The notes: a model not told the origin generated them from the letters alone. Counted from the first letter of the stretch, positions 1 through 6,987 are shown. The stretch: DNA of 12,072 bases from Pseudomonadota bacterium (GCA_003242645.1 QGVC01000078.1:1-12072); one strand, 5' to 3'. Translations and numbers: made by a program.

Positions 1-530
1 TTCGAGTACGCTGATCGGATTAACGGTGATTTGACGGTGATGCAATACCTTAAGCGGCTTACCGCTGATGCTATTGCGTGCCCCCGCGCAGCTGAATATA
101 GTCGTACAATTTACGAACTAGCTTTTCGGCGAGCATTATGATGTTATCGTAACGAAAAACATGTTGGGCGACATTCTATCGGATCTCGCAGCAGCAACCG
201 GTCGGCCGCATGGGCATGTCGCCCTCTGCGGAAATTGGCGATAGCCACGGCTGTTTTCAGGCCGCGCACGGATCAGCGCCGACGATTGCTGGCAAGAATA
301 TTGCTAATCCTTACGGCACCATTCTGTCAGCCGCATCGATGCTGCAATGGCTGGGCGAACGCCATAATGATGAGAGCCTCATCAGTGCGGCAAAACAAGT
401 CGAGTCCAGTGTAGATTTTGCCATAGCATCTCCTCACGGCTTGACGCCCGATTTGGGAGGTAGCGCCACGACAAGTACCGCTACACAGTTGGTAATCCAG
501 CACCTCGCGTGCACTTCTACTTCCGCGTAG
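1..530 (+). pseudogene. Isopropylmalate/isocitrate dehydrogenase-like remnant
   Basis: Decayed C-terminal part of a protein of the isopropylmalate / isocitrate / tartrate dehydrogenase family (NAD-dependent oxidative decarboxylases). Three frames must be joined. Positions 1-136 give a piece ending RTIYELAFRRA, like the helix before the family's central strand. Positions 137-205 give YDVIVTKNMLGDILSDLAA, the conserved metal/NAD-binding block. Positions 210-530 give GMSPSAEIGD, then AAHGSAPTIAGKNIANP and TPDLGGSATT, the standard C-terminal landmarks. The first two blocks lie closer together than in complete family members, so an internal segment of very roughly 70 residues seems lost in addition to the two frameshifts. 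The left end is cut by the window. The exact substrate cannot be decided, so no symbol is given. Family assignment is firm; non-function is inferred from the lesions. Confidence 0.8.
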
Positions 531-817
531 AACGCTGGTGCGTTTCACGGCGATATTGCGTCTTAACCCCCAAAGAGCCTCTACGTGTTAACGTGCTCAG
601 AATACGATTAGGACTCACTGCATCTAACTCGCAAATGCCGAGGTTCGAACCAAGAGTCCCGTCTCGTGTTCCTATCTCCTCCGACTTCGCTGTTTTGGCG
701 GAAGACTGAAGAATCGGCCGAGTGCCTCAATGCTGCAGATCTAACTAATAGCCTCCGTCACGCACTAGATCAGATCCCGGCCGTGCTAGTTCGATCACAG
801 TCCTACGCGACCTATAA
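531..817. other. Gene-poor spacer between two remnants
   Basis: No convincing gene. The + strand can be read around 735-800 as a short stretch resembling the tail of a TPP-enzyme or dehydrogenase, but it lacks any diagnostic motif. A GGTTCGAACC palindrome near 643-652 recalls a tRNA T-loop but has no matching stem on either strand. Confidence 0.5.
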
Positions 818-1368
818 TCACAGTTTCCCGTAATCTGAACAATCACGATGGCTAGCCGTGGGATCGACTTTCACGTCAAGCACCACGGGCCCTCCCAACT
901 TGTGTGCCTCCTCTAATGCATCCCGGATCTGGTCCGGTTCGGTGACGGTCAGGCCTTTGCCGCCGAGCCCTTCGGCGACCTTGGTGAAATTGTGGTCGGC
1001 AAAGTCAACCGCAATCTCCCGAGGTTGTCTCGGACCATGCCAAGGCCGGCGTTGTTGGCAACCAGAAAAACGACGTCGAGATTCAGTTCGGCTGCGGTGG
1101 CAACCGCATCCATTGTCATCACGAAACCGCCATCGCCAACCACACCGGTTACCCGATTTCCTGGCCGGTTCAATTTCACGGCCGTGGCCGCGGGCGTACT
1201 CCAGCCCATTCCACCGATGCCACCTGGCGCAATGAGCTGATGTGGTGTCCTGAGGCACAAGTTGGTCGTTGCCCAAATGCGGTTAGTCCCAGCGTCTAAC
1301 GTGAGTAGGTCGTTCGGGGTCAGGAAGGCGTCGAGGGCGCGAATGATATCGGCGTAGTGAACGGTTCC
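818..1368 (-). pseudogene. Acetolactate-synthase-like TPP enzyme, C-terminal fragment, frameshifted
   Basis: This is the C-terminal thiamine-pyrophosphate-binding domain of an enzyme of the acetolactate synthase / benzoylformate decarboxylase family. Reading leftward from about 1368, the frame shows DIIRALDAFLTPNDLLTLDAGTNR (conserved domain entry), then a glycine-rich GGIGGMGWSTPAA block, then GDGGFVMT followed about 25 residues later by VANN, which is the classical GDG...NN TPP/Mg motif. Near 1015-1030 the reading frame changes: the continuation REIAVDFADHNFTKVAEGLG to GGPVVLDVKVDP lies in another frame and ends at 818. The N-terminal and middle domains of the enzyme (about 350-400 residues) are missing, and a different gene is joined on the 5' side. 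It is therefore a truncated, frameshifted relic. Original substrate unknown. Confidence 0.82.
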
Positions 1369-1458
1369 TGGCCGGGACGGAATTAGGGGCCAGAGATATT
1401 CCGGATACCCTCTTAGTTTGAACCAAAAAGCAGGCTGTTGGCCGCTATTTGGGCCCAA

Positions 1459-1923
1459 CATCACCTTGCGTTCTATAGGTTTGATCGGAAACGCCTTGTG
1501 CGGCTCACGATCCATTTCCGCATAAAGGGCTCGGATTCGCTGCGTCTCAGCGATTCTTCGGCGGCGGCCCCTCATGGCATTGACGCAAACGTGGATGGCG
1601 AAGCCATTTGACTGCAGTCTATTGAAGCGCTCGAGAAGCTCGTCGAGCGTGCCGAAGAAAGCCTTGGCTGGTCGTTTCGATTGTTTGTCGTCGGTCGCAA
1701 GCCAGAGATGATGATCATGCTCGGGTTCGAGCGAATACAGATGAACTTTGGCCTGCAAAACGTCGATGGAGGGAGCTGTCATGTCCGTTCTCCAAGATTT
1801 AGTCATGGGGAGAACGGCGGCCAGCCACTTGATTCTGCTGGACGAAACGCGTACAACTAGCGCGCCGTAGACGTGAAATCGCCGCCGCTTCCGGATTGCG
1901 TCCGGGGCGGCGGTTTTGTTCAC
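1459..1923 (-). pseudogene. Replication-primase-like N-terminal fragment (RepB/phage primase type), truncated
   Basis: The fragment resembles the N-terminal region of plasmid/phage-type primases: a conserved pattern of a short helix (LLERFNRLQSNGFAIHVCVN), a basic loop (RGRRRR) and ETQRIRALYAEMD, matching the 'GyGvFvtvNe..GRk..NI..vRAlf.D.D' signature. These proteins synthesise primers or start replication of mobile elements. The start is ambiguous. GTG at 1923 overlaps the stop of the upstream excisionase as GTGA, implying translational coupling. ATG at 1782 has GGAG about 7 bases upstream and begins the recognisable domain more directly. The open frame does not stop after the domain but runs on into the acetolactate-synthase-like TPP domain down to 949, so the primase is truncated and the continuous frame is a chance chimera. 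About 25 residues at 1384-1458 match neither partner clearly. Confidence 0.6.
1873..1917. other. GC-rich imperfect inverted repeat downstream of the excisionase
   Basis: On the + strand CCGCCG...CCGGA / TCCGG...CGGCGG forms a stem of about 6+5 pairs with a small internal loop, followed by TTTTGTT. It looks like a rho-independent terminator for rightward transcription, although both local genes run leftward. If the primase-like frame really starts at GTG 1923, the repeat lies within coding sequence and may only reflect codon choice (codons for KTAAPD and RKRRR). Confidence 0.3.
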
Positions 1924-2144
1924 TCGATACGGGTTAGACGTTCGAGCTCGGACCTTGGCACGAGCGATCGTCCGGCGACGTTGATCAGACGCAGCTTGCC
2001 TTCGTTGACGAGCTTGTAGAGGGACGTACGACCGATGCCGAGAGCAGTGCAAGCTTCGGAAATTCGATAAGCGAACTTTTCCGAGCTCGGATGCGGCTGT
2101 GAGCCACTAGACGGCACTGCGCTTGGTGGGGATGAGCTTTTCAT
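1920..2144 (-). CDS. Excisionase-type helix-turn-helix protein (AlpA/Xis-like)
   Basis: A 74-residue protein with a MerR-like winged helix-turn-helix of the excisionase family. The core reads YRISEACTALGIGRTSLYKL, followed by NEGKLRLINVAGRSLVPRSEL and LERL: helix, turn, recognition helix, then the beta wing that is typical of AlpA/Xis/RdfS-like directionality factors. Such proteins bend DNA at attachment sites to favour excision of integrative elements, and some also act as transcription factors. The start chosen is ATG 2144 because GAGG lies about 6 bases upstream (gtgaggtggccaATG); an upstream in-frame start at 2198 adds 18 residues with no family resemblance. It is the first gene of a leftward pair, and its TGA overlaps the GTG of the primase-like frame. 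No integrase is visible in the window. Confidence 0.8.
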   Translation of the reverse strand: MKSSSPPSAVPSSGSQPHPSSEKFAYRISEACTALGIGRTSLYKLVNEGKLRLINVAGRSLVPRSELERLTRIE

Positions 2145-2536
2145 TGGCCACCTCACTGTTTGTGGGTGACCGCTTGAATATGCGCGAACCCTGGGCAATC
2201 ACAACCCATAATCTAAAGCGTAAATTGCACCTTCTGTTTTCCCAATCAGAGACAGACTGTGTTCTCACTCGCCAGAGAGCCTAGCTTTTTCTGCGCCCGA
2301 CCAGTGCCTGGCTGCGCTGCGAATGATGCTGTGTCGCTACTGTGGGCAGGTGAGGGTCTTGACAAGCCGCCTCGCCTGTAGGACCGCTTCAAGCGGAAGG
2401 CGATTCTCGCGGTTTTATTTTCAGCAGCATTTCCAAAAAAATCTCGAAGCGCAATTGCGGGGCCCCGCGCACGCGGACCCATCTTTTGTTGCGGCCCTAT
2501 AAAGGGAGGGGTCCGGCAAAATCGAGGATCAACCCC
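2145..2536. promoter_or_regulatory. Divergent intergenic region between leftward and rightward element genes
   Basis: About 390 bases between the excisionase (leftward) and the HGG protein (rightward); it must carry promoters for both directions. Visible items are a possible -10 TATAAA at 2498-2503, placed 17 bases after a poor -35 (GGACCC, 2475-2480), and a 6-base inverted repeat GGACCC (2475-2480) / GGGTCC (2509-2514) bracketing that -10. A short hairpin CCGCTTcAAGCGG lies near 2382-2395, and an exact TTGACA occurs near 2359 without a good -10. On the - strand TTTAGATTAT near 2209-2218 is a possible -10 for the excisionase. None of these is strong. No gene was found here. Confidence 0.35.
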
Positions 2537-2796
2537 ATGAACCAAGGAACTGAAGCGCGGCTGGCCAATATGCGGGCCGCCCCGCGCTGCGGTGCCAGGA
2601 CCCGGGCCGGCACGCCTTGCCAATCTCCCGCCATCCGAGAGCCCGGTGCCGGCTGCACGGCGGGCTGAGCCCAGGAGCTCCGCAGGGGCCCGCTAATGGC
2701 AACTATCGCGACGGCTATTGGACCCAGGAAGCCATGGAGGAGAGGAGATGGGCGCGAGAGCTCGTCAGGCAGTTCGCAAAGCCGAGGCAGAACTGA
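2537..2796 (+). pseudogene. Small Cys-rich 'RCGARTRAGTPC...HGG' protein, interrupted by a 1-base deletion
   Basis: The N-terminal part reads MNQGTEARLANMRAAPRCGA, then RTRAGTPCQSPAIR; the continuation, in another frame from about 2644, reads RCRLHGGLSPGAPQGPANGN, then YRDGYWTQEAMEERRWAREL and a stop at 2796. Together these make a known small family of alphaproteobacterial accessory genes with paired Cys (RCGA..TPC, C.LHGG) and a Gly/Pro/Asn-rich HGG...GAPxGxxNGNYR segment. The Cys/His pattern suggests a small zinc-binding knuckle; no function is established that I know of. The span of 260 nt becomes 87 whole codons if one base is restored near 2636-2644 (cga g-a gcc). ATG 2537 has GAGG about 9 bases upstream. 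Its 3' end overlaps the next gene by 49 bases, a layout expected of an operon. Confidence 0.65.
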
Positions 2797-3363
2797 CGAA
2801 AAAAGATCAGCTGCCGGCACGCCCTGTGCCAGCATCCAAGCGACCGATCAGGGTCAAACTCAGGCGTGTTAATTGCGACTATCACGTCGCCTACGCTCCG
2901 GAGAGCATGAAAAGGGACTGGTGGGCGAGGTTGAAAAAGGCGCTCGGCACGGCATCACCCGACTTCGTCGCCGCAACGCTGCGCCAGATCGAAATTGCGT
3001 CCAGGCTGCCTTACCAGGGCACGAGCGAAGTCGCTGTCAATGCGGTGCTCGCCATTATTGAAGGTGCGCAGCCGAGGAATGAAATCGGCTGTTGCCGCCG
3101 TTCAGCTAGCCTGCGCCCATGCCGCCGCCATGCATGTCCTGAACTCGCTGCGGCAGGAAGTCGGCTTCGAGCGGCAGCTGCCCGCGTTGGCCTCTGCGGC
3201 CACCCAGCTTATCAAGGCTACTGCCGTGCAGACGGAGCAGCTGAGAAGATTAAAAGGCGGGCAGTCGCAATACGTGCGGGTCGAGCATGTTCATATCAAC
3301 GACGGCGGCCAGGCGGTGATTGGCAACGTCCAGGCGAGCGGTGCCCGGCGCTCGCGCGAATAA
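2748..3363 (+). pseudogene. Unknown island protein with C-terminal 'VRVEHVHINDGGQAVIGNV' motif, frameshifted
   Basis: Two frames form one protein of about 205 residues. The first (2748 to about 3086) is basic at the N-terminus, then contains YAPESMKRDWWARLKKALGT, FVAATLRQIEIASRLPYQG and VNAVLAIIEGAQPRNEI. The second (about 3085 to 3363) continues SAVAAVQLACAHAAAMHVLN, SLRQEVGFERQLPALASAAT, LIKATAVQTEQL and ends with YVRVEHVHINDGGQAVIGNV. The join at 3084-3088 needs a +1 or -2 class correction. The protein is mostly helical with a terminal beta-rich His/Gly tail. I know this pattern only as a hypothetical protein often placed next to the HGG protein. ATG 2748 has a strong purine run (gaggagaggag) directly upstream. 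The stop (3361-3363) lies 7 bases before the palindrome cluster that precedes parA. Confidence 0.6.
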
Positions 3364-3370
3364 GCGAAAA

Positions 3371-3467
3371 TGTATAGCGCTATACAAAATGCCTAGGCAT
3401 CGAAAAATGCCTAGACACAAAAGAAAAAGATAGGCATCCTCAGAGTACGGCTGAAATGCCTAGACAT
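3371..3467. promoter_or_regulatory. Palindrome/iteron cluster upstream of parA: probable operator or centromere
   Basis: Four related sites plus a distinct palindrome lie in 97 bases. TGTATAGCGCTATACA (3371-3386) is a perfect 16-base palindrome. ATGCCTAGGCAT (3389-3400) is a perfect 12-base palindrome. ATGCCTAGACAC (3407-3418) and ATGCCTAGACAT (3456-3467) repeat it with one half less perfect, and TAGGCAT (3431-3437) is an inverted half site. Successive site centres are about 18, 19 and 30 bases apart. The position directly before parA, with a ribbon-helix-helix gene as its partner, is what is seen for operators/centromeres bound by RHH partner proteins of small-ParA partition cassettes. Binding and autoregulation are inferred. 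Confidence 0.7.
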
Positions 3468-3481
3468 TAAAGGGTGGGCGC

Positions 3482-4123
3482 ATGCACTTCATCGGCGTCC
3501 TCAACACAAAGGGTGGCACGGGTAAGACCACGTTGGCATCCTGTCTCGCCGTCCGTGCTGCCCGGGACACGCGGGTCGCGGTCGTCGATCTCGATCCTCA
3601 AGGTTCGCTCACGGACTGGTATGTCCGTCGCGGTGCGACGGACAATCCAGCGCTGATGCGCGGCGTTGAGCACGCCAGCGATGCCGTGACTGCGCTAACT
3701 CGGAATTGCTCCTACGACTTCGTGTTCTTCGACGGACCACCTGGCTCCATTCTCGTCACCGAGGACGCGGTGCGCTCCTCGACTTTGGTCGTCATTCCGC
3801 TGCGCGCCAGTGGCCTTGATCTTGCCGCCTCGCAGGATTGCATCTCGCTGTGCCAGGAAACGGGAACGCCGTTTCTTCTCGTCATCAACGCCAAGGGCCA
3901 GCACGACGGCCGGCTGGTCGAGGAGGCGTGCAAGCTGCTCTCCTCGTGGAAACTGCCGTTCGCCAGGACAACGATCGCTTCCCGGTTGCAGTACGTGAAT
4001 GCCATCACCACCGGCCGCACGGGCCCCGAAAAGGACAGGAAGGCAGAGGCCGAGATCGATGCTCTGTGGGCTGAGGTCAAAGCGACGGCGCTGCGGTCGG
4101 CCAAGCGGAGGGCGCGGGCATGA
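3482..4123 (+). CDS. parA: ParA-family partition ATPase
   Basis: A 213-residue ParA/MinD-type P-loop ATPase that drives segregation or maintenance of plasmids and integrative elements by dynamic binding to the nucleoid. All landmarks are visible: the deviant Walker A KGGTGKTT (residues 10-17, with signature Lys10), the A' motif DLDPQGS (36-42) and a Walker B-like FVFFDGPPG (80-88). It has no N-terminal HTH, so it belongs to the short ParA class (about 200-220 residues), whose partner is usually a small RHH protein rather than a classical ParB. ATG 3482 is used: AAAGGG lies about 7 bases upstream, and the Walker A motif begins 9 residues in, as in relatives. The gene is intact, is preceded by a palindrome cluster, and overlaps the next gene by ATGA at 4120-4123. 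The C-terminus is basic (SAKRRARA). Confidence 0.93.
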   Translation: MHFIGVLNTKGGTGKTTLASCLAVRAARDTRVAVVDLDPQGSLTDWYVRRGATDNPALMRGVEHASDAVTALTRNCSYDFVFFDGPPGSILVTEDAVRSSTLVVIPLRASGLDLAASQDCISLCQETGTPFLLVINAKGQHDGRLVEEACKLLSSWKLPFARTTIASRLQYVNAITTGRTGPEKDRKAEAEIDALWAEVKATALRSAKRRARA

Positions 4124-4437
4124 GCGACTACATCGACAGCTTCGTAGTGATGTTTCCGGCCCCACCCGGCAAGGAGCAGCGCGCGCGGCGGGAAGCGCGG
4201 GCACGAAAGGAACGTCGCACGCAGCTGACCGAGAAGCAGCGCCGCCGCCGGGCGGTGCGCACGACGCAGCTCAACTTCAGGTGCTCGCCGGAATTCAAGG
4301 AACGGACGACCCGGCTCGCGCGGCAACTCAACATGTCCATCGCCGATCTCATGGAGGCGGCGATCGCCGAACTGGAAACCGCGGTGGCAGAGCTTGAGCG
4401 GGCGAACCAGCGCGATAGGGGGAGAAAAGATGGATAG
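4120..4437 (+). CDS. Ribbon-helix-helix protein, probable ParA partner
   Basis: A 105-residue, strongly basic protein. An Arg/Lys-rich, probably disordered N-terminal half (residues 18-47) precedes a C-terminal segment with ribbon-helix-helix features: a beta strand TTQLNFRC (48-55), helix SPEFKERTTRLARQLN (56-71), turn MS, and helix IADLMEAAIAELE (74-86). RHH proteins dimerise and bind short repeated operators. With short ParA proteins (ParG, Omega-like) the RHH protein is the centromere-binding partner, and its arginine-rich tail stimulates the ATPase. The start overlaps the parA stop (ATGA) and has GGAGGG 7 bases upstream, so the two are co-translated. The natural DNA target is the ATGCCTAG repeat cluster before parA (inference). 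The stop overlaps the next start by 8 bases. Confidence 0.7.
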   Translation: MSDYIDSFVVMFPAPPGKEQRARREARARKERRTQLTEKQRRRRAVRTTQLNFRCSPEFKERTTRLARQLNMSIADLMEAAIAELETAVAELERANQRDRGRKDG

Positions 4438-5459
4438 GCTGGTGCGCCTCAGCAGCGGCTTGGTTGGTCTCGCGGTTATCGGCTGCGTTGCCCATTCCGC
4501 CATTGTTGCGGGTGGCGGGTATGGAGCCAATGGCACACCGCTGCTGATCGCATTGGCCTGTGGTCTTGCTGTTGGCTCCATGGCCATCGGGGTGGCCTGG
4601 CGCGAAGGCCGTCGTGTGATCGCGGCGTTGATTGCCGTCGGCCTCGTCCGCCGGCGAGGCGTATACACTGCTGCTCACCGAGGCGTATACACTGCTGCTC
4701 ACCAGCGAGCGCACCTTGGAGGCTCGCGAGCAGAAGCAGGCGCCGATCCGGACAGCGGCGCGCGACCGTGCCCGGACTGAAGCGCGACTGGAGGCGGCCG
4801 AGCGGGCACTTCGTGCGATGAAGACTTCGGAGCGGCTCGAGCGGGCGTTGGCGGCCAAGGCCGCCGCGGATGCCGCTGTCGTTGGCAAGGCAGCGGAGCG
4901 GGATTGCGCCGTCAACTGTCGCGCCTTGCTGGAGCAGCAGGTGGCAACCGCAGTGGCGGAGATTGCCGCCGCGCGCGCCGAATTGACAGAGTTGCGCAAA
5001 GCCGCGGAGGCGGAGTTCGAGGCCGCCCGGGCGGCCCTTGCAGCGCTGCCAGCGCCCGCCAGTGTATCGCCACTGGCCGACAGATTAGGCATCGAGGGTT
5101 GGCAGATAGACTTCGCGGCAGCCGCGCTTGCCAGCCTCGCCGCCAACGGGCTTGGCGCTTTCCTCATCGCCTTTGCCGCCCACGGCCGCCGCCCCGGGAC
5201 CAGCTTTGAGATCGTGTCTGCTCCACGCAACCCAATGGCCGAGGCCGACGCCTTTGCCCGCGAGACATTCCGCCCCCAGTCGGGCAGCCGCGTCGCCTTA
5301 GTCGCCATCCGCGAGGCCTATCACGCATGGTGCCGATCGCGCGAGTTGGATCCATTACCGGATGATCAGATCGGCCAGGCCCTGGCTGCACTTTTCGGCA
5401 GACTCGGCGTTTACCGTATCGGGACGGGGGCAGAAGCTCAGGTTTGCGGACTGAAATGA
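4430..5459 (+). pseudogene. Polytopic membrane/coiled-coil protein with C-terminal domain; +1 frameshift
   Basis: Third gene of the parA operon. The first frame (from ATG 4430, with GGGGGAG a few bases upstream) has hydrophobic segments at about residues 9-29, 36-57 and 63-83. One extra C at about 4649 (ctcgtcCgccggc) shifts the frame; removing it gives 1029 nt, a continuous 342-residue protein. The second frame begins VAGEAYTLLLT and contains a perfect tandem duplication of EAYTLLLT (4656-4703). A long Ala/Glu/Arg-rich coiled coil (about residues 95-210) follows, then another hydrophobic segment around DFAAAALASLAANGLGAFLI, and a C-terminal soluble domain (about residues 286-335: VAIREAYHAWCRSRELDPLP...ALAALFGRLGVYR) that resembles the winged-helix modules of phage/plasmid primases. 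This suggests a membrane-anchored, DNA-contacting protein of an integrative element. Function unknown. It could be a pseudogene, a sequencing error or, less likely, recoding. Confidence 0.65.
4656..4703 (+). repeat. Perfect tandem duplication, 2 x 24 bp
   Basis: The unit GAGGCGTATACACTGCTGCT plus CACC (24 bases) occurs twice with no spacer and no mismatch. It encodes EAYTLLLT twice and keeps frame. It lies 7 bases after the extra C that breaks the reading frame of the host gene. Confidence 0.97.
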
Positions 5460-5909
5460 TCGGAGCAGACATGCAGGCGGCCTGGTTAGCAACCAAGCGT
5501 ACTCGGAGATCAGGACAAGTCAAAGGGTGCGTTCTGCTCGAGCATGATGCGACCTCACGTAGCTCCCATCAAGCGAGGTCCCTTCAACTAAGAGCGAGCG
5601 AACTCAGTCTTTTGGCTTGACAGTCCCTCGGTGTGCGAAGGCGACGTTTCAACCGTCCCCATCGGGGACAGAGTGACATGTAACCGGATCCTCGACATGG
5701 CATGCCGATGGTGATCAATGGGGCAACCCTATGCAGTACTCTGGAACTCGGACGCTGCAGGACTTGAAGCTTGGTCGAACTACCACGACCGACCCACGCC
5801 CTTTAGGCGGTACACGGGGATCATGGCAGCGGCGTGCAGGGTAAGTCGGCACAAAGGGACCACGATTCCGAGGTGCCCATAAAAAAAGCAGCGACATCCT
5901 GTTTCGGAA
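5460..5909. other. Gene-poor region with a hairpin and one unrecognised short frame
   Basis: No recognisable gene. A perfect short hairpin GTCCCC-atc-GGGGAC lies at 5655-5669, followed by AGAGTGACATGTAACC; on the - strand this reads TGTCACTCTGTCCCC, which has the look of an insertion-sequence terminus, but no second end or transposase is visible. A 54-codon frame at 5718-5882 (+, starting MGQPYAVLWNSDAAGLEAWS) has no ribosome binding site of note and no family I recognise. The - strand has a run of T directly after the stop of the leftward secreted-protein gene (about 5880-5887) but no clear stem before it. Confidence 0.5.
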
Positions 5910-6987
5910 TTATTGAGCAACTGCTACGAGGGCAGCCTTGCGAATCTCTAAAAGTTTCTCGTCGTTCAACACTTTGTGCGCTTGACCGGTCTGCATCTCG
6001 GAAACCAGTGAAAAGACAACAAAGCCTCCCTTTTTGCGTGGCAAGACAAAATACTGTGCCGAACGCGCCCCATCTGTATCTTCGCACGCCGAAAAACCAC
6101 GAAAGATGACTTCACTATCAATGAGTTCCGCTTCGCGGCCGGTCGCGAACTTGCCCTTGCATTCTTTAGCGTCAGCAGCAGCGATGGCGCTCGCTATGTC
6201 AATCCCCTTGGTTTCCCCTTGTTCGGGCACAATTCTCACAAACCCATATCCTTCCTCAGACTTCCAGACGACGCCATTGGCCGTAACAGGGATCGAAGAT
6301 TCCGAAGCATCACGCAGGAGTCTGGGATTCTGTAAACCACTGTTCAGTATGAAGTTGGTCGCAATCTCAATTGCTTCAATCCGGTAGTTCTCTTCTGGCT
6401 CAGGTTGGAAGGAACCAGGGGCTGTTACGGCGCCGGTAGGTGGTGGCGAGTAGCCAGGAGCTGCTATGGCGAAGTTGCTGGGCGCCAACCCACGGTTCAT
6501 TAGATCCACGCAATTGGAAAGGATAGGCATCAATCTGAGATGTAGAGGTTAGAGCAAGACTGAAAGCACTACCTTTTGCAAATGCTGTCATCACATAAGA
6601 TCTGCGAAACTCGGTCATAAGCACAGAGTTACGCGGCATAGCGACAATCACGATTTGCGGTGATTGCGCGATGCCGAAAACGTTGAAGGGACCGCGACCA
6701 TCGAATGTCAATGTTATAGGAATGGTCTCACCCGGTACCAAGGTCCAAGATGGATGGCTGAACCCAAGTGACCATTCGTTATTGGCGCCAAGCCCAACGG
6801 CAAAATTGATACCGCCCTGGTAGCTCGCTATTGCCGCACAATGAGAGAATGCCCCGGTCACGTCGTTGGTGTACGCTCCACCGATCCAATTGCCCACACG
6901 GATCGATCCATATGGCCCCCCAGCGAAAGCCATACCGGATAGCGTCGCAGTCAATAAAGAAGCAAACAGCAACGGTCGAATTTTCAT
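5910..6987 (-). pseudogene. Secreted/periplasmic protein of unknown function, +1 frameshift
   Basis: The first frame starts at ATG 6987 with a clear Sec signal peptide (Lys/Arg N-region, hydrophobic core LLFASLLTATLSGMAFA, AxA cleavage before GGPYG). A beta-rich domain follows (GSIRVGNWIGGAYTNDVTGA ... SHCAAIASY ... SWTLVPGETIPITLTFDGRG) up to FSLALTSTSQ. One extra base at 6534 shifts the frame; the continuation LMPILSNCVDLMNRGLAPSN leads through a Pro-rich linker (about 6400-6450) to a second domain (YRIEAIEIATNFIL ... GYGFVRIVPEQG ... AAADAKECKGKFATGR ... FRGFSACEDTDG ... QYFVLPRKKGGFVVFSL) ending at 5910. Removing one base gives 1077 nt, 358 residues, in a single frame. The paired Cys in ECKGKF and SACED suggest a disulphide. 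The family resembles hypothetical periplasmic proteins of rhizobia; no function known. No good ribosome binding site is seen at 6987. The gene stands alone. Confidence 0.65.

Noticed and set aside
640..662. GGTTCGAACC resembling a tRNA T-arm, possible attachment site
   Set aside because: The flanking bases do not form a 5-bp T stem on either strand and no D or anticodon arm can be drawn; it is just a palindrome.
735..800. Possible second TPP-enzyme tail on the + strand
   Set aside because: Only a vague helix-strand pattern, no diagnostic residues, and the frame is closed on both sides.
2246..2623. Leftward 125-codon open frame across the divergent region
   Set aside because: Arg/Pro/Gly-rich with no family pattern, and it overlaps the start of the recognised HGG gene on the other strand.
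3712..4668. Long leftward frame (318 codons) opposite parA and the RHH gene
   Set aside because: Runs antisense to parA, whose Walker motifs make the + strand coding assignment certain; no motif of its own.
5084..5094. Further TAGGCAT sites (also at about 6524-6531) as distant operator copies
   Set aside because: Single short matches inside coding sequence, expected by chance; no clustering like that before parA.
4349..5308. Long leftward frame (319 codons) opposite the membrane/coiled-coil gene
   Set aside because: Ala/Ser/Arg-rich antisense shadow of the GC-rich coiled-coil coding sequence; the + strand frames carry the real protein features.
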